A stretch of DNA of 6,992 nucleotides from Trebonia sp. (GTDB lineage: Bacteria; Actinomycetota; Actinomycetes; Streptosporangiales; Streptosporangiaceae). Position numbers and translations under genes: made by a program. Location of the stretch: NCBI GenBank assembly GCA_030043595.1, contig JASHXJ010000469.1:1-6992 (forward strand). Direction: 5' to 3'. Within the stretch, counting starts at the first letter, position 1, and the number at the start of each line of letters is the position of its first letter. Shown here piece after piece: positions 1 to 5,042 of this stretch. The notes beneath the pieces are model-generated. The model worked only from the letters and a program-made list of their open reading frames with translations. It was not told the origin of the DNA and searched no databases.

Positions 1-818
1 ACGAGCAGCGACTCGATCCGCTGGTAGTTGACCGGGGTGTCGTCGGTGATCTTCTCCCGGATGGGCGCCCAGCGCCCCTGGTAGCCGGCCGCGCGCTCGC
101 GCAGCACCGCGCCCGGCGCGCGCGCACCGGGACCGGCCGCTGGCGTGTCGGCGTCCAGCAGGTAGGCGTAGGCGTGGCTTGCCGAGATCGGGCTGTAGCC
201 GGCCTTGTACCTAGGTCCTTCGTAGAAGAGCTCGGCGCAGGTCATGTCGGGTGCGCGCGCGGCGAGGACGCGCCAGATCGACATGCCCGTCGGCTGCGGC
301 GCGGCCTGGATGCCGAGCCGGGACCGGGTCGCGGAGCGGATCCCGTCCGCGCCTACCACCAGGTCGTATCGCTGCGACGTGCCGTCGGTGAACGAGACGT
401 CGACGGCGGGAGGCTCAACCGACCACCCGGCGATCGTCACCCCGAGCCGGACCCGGACCCCGGCCGCGTAGACGGCGGCCGCGAGGATCCGCTGCAAGTC
501 CGAGCGAAGCGCGCCGAGGGTTGGCGGCAGGTCGGGGCCGCCGGTCAGCGGAGTCGGCACCTCGGCGATCAGTGACCCATCCGCGCGGGACAGGCGCACC
601 CGGTCGAACTCGAAACCGTGCACGCGGACCTCGTGCCACACGCCGATCAGCCGGAAGGACCGGAGCGCGTTTCCCTGCAGCGTGATGCCGTGCCCCGTGC
701 CGGTCCACTCCGGCCGTATCTCGGCGAGTTCCACCTCCACCCCGCGCTTGGCCAGCGCGACCGCCGCGACGCAGCCGGTTATGCCGCCGCCCACGATCAG
801 GACCCTGGACACGCCCAT
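1..818 (-). CDS. FAD-dependent monooxygenase (aromatic-ring hydroxylase type), 3' end cut by window
   Basis: This is a probable class A flavoprotein monooxygenase (UbiH/PHBH/MhpA-like), using NAD(P)H and O2 to hydroxylate an aromatic or related ring in the cytoplasm. The 272 visible residues start with a Rossmann FAD motif: VLIVGGGITG at 7-16, then an acidic residue closing the second strand (ELAE, 30-33). The second FAD/NADPH motif, DLVVGADGIRS, is at 152-162. The third (GD) motif would fall beyond base 1, so the gene is truncated by the window and not necessarily broken. I chose the ATG at 816-818 because AGGGAG lies 6 bases upstream and the Rossmann motif starts at residue 7; the frame is open further upstream but has no good start. 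It lies 52 bases after the 68-aa ORF, the widest gap in the operon, which holds a tandem repeat. The substrate is not readable. With the extradiol dioxygenase at the other end it plausibly makes a catechol-type intermediate (inference). Confidence 0.9.
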   Translation of the reverse strand, partial: MGVSRVLIVGGGITGCVAAVALAKRGVEVELAEIRPEWTGTGHGITLQGNALRSFRLIGVWHEVRVHGFEFDRVRLSRADGSLIAEVPTPLTGGPDLPPTLGALRSDLQRILAAAVYAAGVRVRLGVTIAGWSVEPPAVDVSFTDGTSQRYDLVVGADGIRSATRSRLGIQAAPQPTGMSIWRVLAARAPDMTCAELFYEGPRYKAGYSPISASHAYAYLLDADTPAAGPGARAPGAVLRERAAGYQGRWAPIREKITDDTPVNYQRIESLL

Positions 819-824
819 CCGCAG

Positions 825-830
825 CTCCCT
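825..830 (-). promoter_or_regulatory. Ribosome binding site of the monooxygenase gene
   Basis: AGGGAG on the minus strand, 6 bases before the ATG at 818. It fixes the start of the monooxygenase, whose frame is open upstream. It directly abuts the last copy of the 12-bp tandem repeat. Confidence 0.65.
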
Positions 831-866
831 GTCAGAGATCGAGTCAGAGATTGAGTCAGAGATTGA
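831..866 (-). repeat. Three-copy 12-bp tandem repeat
   Basis: On the minus strand there are two identical copies of TCAATCTCTGAC followed by a third with one change (TCGATCTCTGAC), with no spacers. The array fills most of the 52-base gap between the 68-aa ORF and the monooxygenase, and ends exactly at the AGGGAG ribosome binding site. The unit is a multiple of three, and in the monooxygenase frame it would read SISD repeated. No usable start codon lies upstream in that frame, so it is most likely untranslated leader. It is less GC-rich than its surroundings. Possible roles are a protein-binding site, an unstructured ribosome-loading leader or neutral slippage; the sequence does not decide. 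Confidence 0.85.
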
Positions 867-870
867 GCTC

Positions 871-1077
871 TCACGGTGCGACCATCCCGGCCGACAAGTC
901 GATATCGGCACCGCACAATCCCGGCATGCGCAGCATCGCGATGACCGCCGCGCCTACTTCGTCCGGTTCGCCGCGCTCGCGGATGTCGGCGATGATCGCC
1001 GAGACCGTCGCGCGGACCGCCTCCAGCCCGGCCGCGGTGGCGGCGGACGGCTGGGCCGCCTTGACGATGGCTGTCAT
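871..1077 (-). CDS. 68-aa small protein, apparent HisD N-terminus / SDR C-terminus chimera
   Basis: The start is an ATG sharing four bases (ATGA) with the stop of the upstream VOC gene. The ribosome binding site is weak, so translation probably depends on coupling. Residues 21-36 (VRATVSAIIADIRERG) resemble the first helix region of histidinol dehydrogenase (HisD) family proteins, which usually continue with D-A-A-V-R and several hundred more residues. From residue 36 on (GEPDEVGAAV, then GADIDLSAGMVAP at 56-68) it instead resembles the end of a short-chain dehydrogenase, where a G-x-P-x-E-V helix is followed by G-A-x-x-x-V-x-G-G-M. No catalytic part of either family is present. The simplest reading is an in-frame deletion that joined the start of a hisD-like gene to the end of an SDR gene near bases 960-975. 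Otherwise it is an unrecognised natural small protein. The family matches are from memory and uncertain; activity is not expected. Confidence 0.6.
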   Translation of the reverse strand: MTAIVKAAQPSAATAAGLEAVRATVSAIIADIRERGEPDEVGAAVIAMLRMPGLCGADIDLSAGMVAP

Positions 1078-1505
1078 CTGGCGGTCCACCCTGGCGTTCC
1101 CGGAGCGGCCTCGATCATCTCGATGAGGTTGCCGTCGATGTCGGCGATAAAGGCCATCCGCACTCCTGGTTCCGGGGATGGCCGGGGATCCCACACCGGC
1201 GCCGCGCCGCGGGCCACGACCTCGGTGAATGTGGCGTCCAGGTCACGAGCGGCGAAGGCGACGTGCCCGTAGCCGCGGGTGAGCAGCGCGGCCGGCGGAT
1301 CCTGCCCGCCGATTCCCTGGGCAGAGCCGGCCCGCTCGAACAGCTCGACCCGGGTGCCGTGGCCGACCATGAAGCAGCCGCGCACTCCGAAGGGCGGCAG
1401 CTCGAACGCGTAGCCCTCGGTCATCCCGAGCACGTCCGCGTACCATTTCTTCGCCCGGTCCAGGTCCGATACGGACAGCCCGACGTGGTGGTGCTGCAGG
1501 TTCAT
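1074..1505 (-). CDS. VOC-family (glyoxalase/bleomycin resistance/dioxygenase fold) protein
   Basis: A single-unit vicinal oxygen chelate protein of 143 residues, the usual length for one two-module VOC chain that works as a dimer. The expected metal ligands are all visible: His7 in HHVGLSVSDLDRA, Glu54 in RVELFE, His81 in GHVAFA and Glu129 in GNLIEMIE. These match the H-E-H-E set of glyoxalase I-like lyases and isomerases rather than the H-H-E set of extradiol dioxygenases. It is therefore more likely an isomerase, epimerase or glyoxalase-like enzyme acting in the same cytoplasmic pathway; the substrate cannot be read. The ATG overlaps the stop of permease B by four bases, and AAGGGA sits 6 bases upstream. 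Its own stop overlaps the start of the 68-aa ORF in the same way. If the amber codon in permease B halts ribosomes early, coupled translation of this gene may suffer, although its own ribosome binding site is good. Confidence 0.9.
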   Translation of the reverse strand: MNLQHHHVGLSVSDLDRAKKWYADVLGMTEGYAFELPPFGVRGCFMVGHGTRVELFERAGSAQGIGGQDPPAALLTRGYGHVAFAARDLDATFTEVVARGAAPVWDPRPSPEPGVRMAFIADIDGNLIEMIEAAPGTPGWTAR

Positions 1506-1511
1506 ACCCTG

Positions 1512-1517
1512 TCCCTT
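1512..1517 (-). promoter_or_regulatory. Ribosome binding site of the VOC gene
   Basis: AAGGGA on the minus strand, 6 bases before the ATG at 1505, inside the last codons of permease B. It supports the overlapping ATGA start and could allow some entry of ribosomes independent of permease B. Confidence 0.5.
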
Positions 1518-2293
1518 ATCTTCCGCTCCCGGCCGTACATGGCGACGACGATCATGATCAGCAGCCCGTAGACCATTTCCTGCACGCCGGTGCTGTAGTT
1601 GTGGGCCTCGAGCAGGTAGCTGACGACGGTCAGGATGAGCGCGCCGAGAACCGTGCGCCAGTAGTCGCCGCGCCCGCCGAACATCGTGCCGCCGACGATC
1701 ACCGCGGTGAGCGCGAGGAACAGGTACGGGTCACCCGCGTCCAGGTTGCCGCCGCCGTCCCCGGCCAGCAGGATGCCCGCGAACGTGGCCAGCAGCGCGC
1801 TTACGATGAACCCGGCGGTCCACGCCCAGCCGGTGCGGACAAGGGCCTGCCTCGCGGCAGTCCGGTTGGTGCCGTTGAGGTAAAGGCTGCGCCCGGCCCC
1901 GGTTCTGGCCAGCACGATCCCGATGATCACCGCGAGCACCGCCCAGATGGCCACGATCGGCGGCACGGGGATGCCGAACGTGCGTGTGGTGACCGAGACA
2001 GCCGAATCGGTCCACGACGGCGGGGTACCGTTCACCGCGCCGCTGGTCCAGCCGGTGAGCACCCCTGTCAGCAGCGAACCGACCCCGAGCGTCACGATCA
2101 GCGGCTCGATGCCGAACCGGTAGGAGATCACGCCGTTGAGGGCGCCGCCGGCCACGGCCACCGCGAGCGCGACCACGATGACGGCCCATGTCGGCCAGTT
2201 GTCCACGCTAGTGAGCTCGGTGATGAAGACGCCGCCCGCGGTGATGAAGGAACCGACGGAGAAATCGATGCCGCCGCCGAGCACGACGATCGT

Positions 2294-2296
2294 CTA
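2294..2296 (-). other. In-frame TAG in permease B (probable Gln69 CAG to TAG)
   Basis: The plus strand reads CTA, where CTG would restore Gln. There is no frame shift: a single changed base at 2296 explains it. It lies four codons before the conserved GGGIDFSVG loop, after about two predicted membrane helices. Confidence 0.9.
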
Positions 2297-2496
2297 CCCG
2301 GCCCCGGCGAGCCCGAGCAGCGCGGCCATGACGAGCATCGAGGAGATCGTGTCCCGGGACGTCCAGCCGGGGATGGTCACCGCGCCCGCGAGGTAGAGCA
2401 CCACCAGCGCCACGACCTGCAGCAGCGGGAACCGTCGCTGCAGGTCGGCGACCTGGTGCCGGGACGTGAGCTGGCGTGCCTGCACGCCGATCGTCG

Positions 2497-3462
2497 TCAT
2501 GTCGTCCTCGCCTGTGTCGCGCTGGCCAGCCCGGCGCCGAAGATCACGGCGACGAGCAGCAGCAGCCCGTAGATCGCGTCGGTCCAGGTGTCCGGCACGC
2601 GGGCGGCGCTGAGCACGTTCGTGATCAGGTACATGCACCCGGCGCCGAGCAGCGTGCCGATCAGGCTGCCGCGCTTACCGGTGAACGCCGTGCCGCCAAG
2701 GGCCACCGCGGCCAGCGCGACCAGCGTGTACATCGTCGCGTCGCCTGCCTCGCCTTCGCGCAGCACCGCCATCAGCGCGAGCCCGCCGACACCTGCGAAC
2801 AGGCCGCCGATCGCGTAGCCGAGGATCCTGACCCGGGTCACGTCCACGCCGGCCGAGAACGCGGCGGCGTCGTCACCGCCCGTCGCGTACAGGTTCCGCA
2901 GGTACGCGGTGCGGGACAGCGCGAGCCATATCAGCAGCGGGGCGGCGATCGAGATCAGCCCGCCGGGAACGGGGCCGAACGAGCTGGCGAGGTCGTTGGT
3001 CCACCAGGTGGAGCCCTGCGGCGTGCTGGCGCCCTCGATCTGGGTGGCCAGCCCGGTCAGGATGAAGTTCATGCAGAGCGTCGCGACCACCGGCTGGAAG
3101 CGCAGCACTGTCACGAGGGTGCCGTTGACCGCGCCAACCGCGGCGCCCGCAATCAGGCAGAAGGGCACCACGATCCACGGCGAGCCGAGTCCGTGCGGCA
3201 GCAGGTCAGCCACGATGATCATGTCGATCACGGTCATCAGCGGGCCGATCGAGATGTCGATGCCGCCGCCGCCGGACATGATCGCGGGTGTGGAGGCCAG
3301 CGCGGCGATCCCGAACGGCGCGAAGATGGCCAGGGTCTCTGGCCAGTTCGACGGGCTGGCGAAGCTCGGCTGCGCCACGATGTTCGCGACCAGCAGCACG
3401 ACGAACACCACCAGCGCGAAAGCGTAGGGCCGGGATCGCAGGAACCGCTTCGTCGCGTTCAT
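2497..3462 (-). CDS. ABC transporter permease, simple-sugar (RbsC/AraH) type
   Basis: An integral membrane protein of 321 residues that should form the translocation channel together with permease B and dock on the double ATPase. After a basic N-terminus (to about residue 11) come a first helix (13-30), the family loop GGGGIDISIG at 64-73, and further helices at about 98-120, 167-183, 212-235, 246-258 and 297-312. The cytoplasmic ATPase-contact region is 195-228 (GGDDAAAFSAGVDVTRVRI followed by a Gly-rich helix). The conserved GGTAFTGKRGSLIGTLLGA is at 256-274. Nothing is missing. The start ATG overlaps the ATPase stop by four bases and has AGGAGA 7 bases upstream; the stop overlaps the start of permease B in the same way. 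The substrate is not defined by the permease. If permease B is truly dead, a homodimer of this protein is a conceivable but unproven substitute. Confidence 0.94.
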   Translation of the reverse strand: MNATKRFLRSRPYAFALVVFVVLLVANIVAQPSFASPSNWPETLAIFAPFGIAALASTPAIMSGGGGIDISIGPLMTVIDMIIVADLLPHGLGSPWIVVPFCLIAGAAVGAVNGTLVTVLRFQPVVATLCMNFILTGLATQIEGASTPQGSTWWTNDLASSFGPVPGGLISIAAPLLIWLALSRTAYLRNLYATGGDDAAAFSAGVDVTRVRILGYAIGGLFAGVGGLALMAVLREGEAGDATMYTLVALAAVALGGTAFTGKRGSLIGTLLGAGCMYLITNVLSAARVPDTWTDAIYGLLLLVAVIFGAGLASATQARTT

Positions 3463-5042
3463 CGCGGACTCTCCTGACCGAAGAAGGCGGATACCAGGGC
3501 CGCGCGAGACAGCGCGTCGCGTTCCACTACCGCGCCCACGCTCCCTTCCCGGAAGACGAGCACCCGGTCCATCAGCTCGACATGCTCATCCAGTTCGGTG
3601 GAGAGCATCACGACCGCGACCCCGTCGGCGGCCAGCTTGTCGAGCAGCGCGTAGATGTCACGCTTGGCGCCCAGGTCGATGCCCCGGGTCGGATCGTTGA
3701 GCAGCAGGATCCGCGGCTCACGTGCGAGCCAGCGGGCGATGACGACCTTCTGCTGGTTGCCGCCTGACAGCGTGGTGATGAGGTCGGTGGGCTTGCCCAT
3801 CCGGATGCCGAGGCTGTCCCGGTAGCCGGCCAGCCTGGCGCGCCGCGCGGCATGCGACAGCAGGCCGAACCTGCGGTCGGCGCCCGACGTGACCACGCCG
3901 AAGTTCTCCTGGACCGACAGCGGCGCGAACAGCGACTCGCTGCGCCTGTCCCGCGGCACATAGCCGATGCCGAGCGCCGCCGCGTGCCTGGCGGACCGGA
4001 TGGGCGTCGCGGCTGTCCCTGCGACGCGGAGCACCTGTCCGTTCGGTGACCCCTGCCACAGTGCGCGCAGGAAGTCGTCCTGTCCGTGGCCCTCGAGCCC
4101 GGCGAGGCCCACGACCTCGCCCGCACGGAGCGTGAACGAGACCGGCGCCGCGCGGGGGCGCAGCCTCAGCTCACGCACCTGGAGCACGCTGTCCGCCGAT
4201 ACCGGGCGGTCAAGCCGCTGGTGGGCGCTCCTGCCGCCGGCCAGGTGGTCCGCGCCGGTCATCAGCTGCACGAGCTTGTCCGGCGTGACCTCGGCGCGGT
4301 CCAGCGTGCCCACCGACTCGCCCGAGCGCAGCACGGTCACCCGGTCCGCGATCTCACCGATCTCGTCCATCCGGTGTGAGATGAAAATCGTGCACATCCC
4401 GCTCGCGCGGCGCCGTCCGAGCGCGGCGAACAGGCGGTCCCTGGTGGCCACGTCGAGCGCGGACGTCGCCTCGTCCAGGATCAGCACCCGCGGCTCGCGG
4501 AGCAGGACGCGAACGATCGCGCACGCCTGCCGCTGGGACAGCGGGAGTCCGCCGGCCGGGGCGTCGAGGTCGATGCCGTCGGGCAGCAGTTCAGCGAACA
4601 CCGCAGTCGCCCGGGCACGCCTCCCGGCCTCGGGCAGGTGCCGGCCGAACGTTGCGTCCGCGCCGAGCCAGGCATTATCCAGGACCGAGCGGGAATCGAC
4701 GACGAGCACCTCCTGGAAGACCGCCATGATCCCCGCCTTGATGGCGGCGCCCGGGCTGCGCAGCCCGGGCGCCGCGACCAGGCGTGCGGTAGCCCCGGCG
4801 AGCTCGACGGTCCCGGCGTCCGGGCGGTGCACGCCGGTGAGGATCTTCACCAGGGTGGACTTGCCTGAGCCGTTCTCGCCCATGATCGCGTGCACCTCGC
4901 CCGCCCGGAACTCGGCCGAGCACGAGCGCAGGGCCACGGTCGGGCCGAAGGCCTTGGCGAGCCCGGTGACGCGCAACGCGACCGGGCCCGCCTCGGCCAG
5001 CGGACTCGCCTGGGGGCGCCTCTTACTTGGTGAAGATGGCAT
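3459..5042 (-). CDS. ABC transporter ATP-binding protein, duplicated NBD (RbsA/MglA/XylG type)
   Basis: A cytoplasmic ATPase of 527 residues with two nucleotide-binding domains in one chain, as in CUT2-type importers. Domain 1 has Walker A GENGSGKS at 55-62, Q-loop Gln110 (FQEVLV), signature LSQRQ at 168-172, Walker B VLILDE at 186-191 and switch His223. Domain 2 has a degenerate P-loop (GLEGHGQD, 315-322, without the GKS/T), as usual for this family. It also has signature LSGGNQQ at 425-431 and a Walker B-like ILLLND at 445-450 followed by PTRGIDLGAK, with ND in place of DE. One functional hydrolysis site is expected. I chose ATG 5042, overlapping the binding-protein gene by 20 bases; a TTG just before it is less likely. 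Residues 90-100 are encoded by a perfect palindrome, in a spot where relatives seem about six residues shorter. The product should power both permeases. Specificity is unknown. Confidence 0.94.
   Translation of the reverse strand: MPSSPSKRRPQASPLAEAGPVALRVTGLAKAFGPTVALRSCSAEFRAGEVHAIMGENGSGKSTLVKILTGVHRPDAGTVELAGATARLVAAPGLRSPGAAIKAGIMAVFQEVLVVDSRSVLDNAWLGADATFGRHLPEAGRRARATAVFAELLPDGIDLDAPAGGLPLSQRQACAIVRVLLREPRVLILDEATSALDVATRDRLFAALGRRRASGMCTIFISHRMDEIGEIADRVTVLRSGESVGTLDRAEVTPDKLVQLMTGADHLAGGRSAHQRLDRPVSADSVLQVRELRLRPRAAPVSFTLRAGEVVGLAGLEGHGQDDFLRALWQGSPNGQVLRVAGTAATPIRSARHAAALGIGYVPRDRRSESLFAPLSVQENFGVVTSGADRRFGLLSHAARRARLAGYRDSLGIRMGKPTDLITTLSGGNQQKVVIARWLAREPRILLLNDPTRGIDLGAKRDIYALLDKLAADGVAVVMLSTELDEHVELMDRVLVFREGSVGAVVERDALSRAALVSAFFGQESPR
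3470..3475 (-). promoter_or_regulatory. Ribosome binding site of permease A
   Basis: AGGAGA on the minus strand, 7 bases before the ATG at 3462 and inside the end of the ATPase gene. It supports the overlapping ATGA start. Confidence 0.6.
4744..4775. repeat. Perfect 32-bp palindrome inside the ATPase gene
   Basis: Every base from 4744 to 4759 pairs with its mirror from 4775 back to 4760, with no spacer; pairing fails at 4743/4776. It is all G/C except the central T-A pair and its mirror. It encodes residues 90-100 (AAPGLRSPGAA) of the ATPase, between Walker A and the Q-loop. It has no T-tract and is inside a complete gene, so it is not an intrinsic terminator for this operon. Confidence 0.9.

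Larger units (their letters stand above)
1502..2500 (-). pseudogene. Second ABC permease (RbsC/AraH type), interrupted by an in-frame amber codon
   Basis: Read through, this frame gives 332 codons, a normal length for a membrane permease of the BPD_transp_2 family that forms the channel of CUT2-type sugar importers. The signature loop GGGIDFSVGSF is at 75-85, with the permease motif around YLNGTNRTAARQ and GGTMFGGRGDYWRT near the end, separated by long hydrophobic helices. Codon 69 (2296-2294) is TAG, in the stretch GLAGAG-stop-TIVVLGGGIDF. Family members read GQTIVVL-type sequence here, so the ancestral codon was very probably CAG and one C-to-T change broke the gene. Homology runs on unbroken, in the same frame, on both sides. 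The ATG at 2500 overlaps the stop of permease A as ATGA. A GTG at 2284 lies 10 bases after the stop but has no clear ribosome binding site; restart there would give 260 residues lacking the first membrane helices. Sequencing error or suppression are alternatives. Confidence 0.85.

Noticed and set aside
1502..2284. Treating permease B as a complete 260-aa gene starting at GTG 2284
   Set aside because: It would begin inside the conserved membrane region just before GGGIDFSVG, has no convincing ribosome binding site, and ignores matching family sequence in the same frame upstream back to the ATGA start at 2500.
1601..3477. Two overlapping plus-strand open frames (1601-2572 and 2476-3477) opposite the permeases
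   Set aside because: Their His/Asp/Arg/Gly/Gln-rich composition is the usual mirror of hydrophobic GC-rich permease codons. There is no domain match, and the minus-strand genes explain the conservation.
4744..4775. The GC-rich palindrome as a transcription terminator
   Set aside because: It has no loop and no following T-run on either strand, and lies inside an intact coding sequence with coupled genes downstream.
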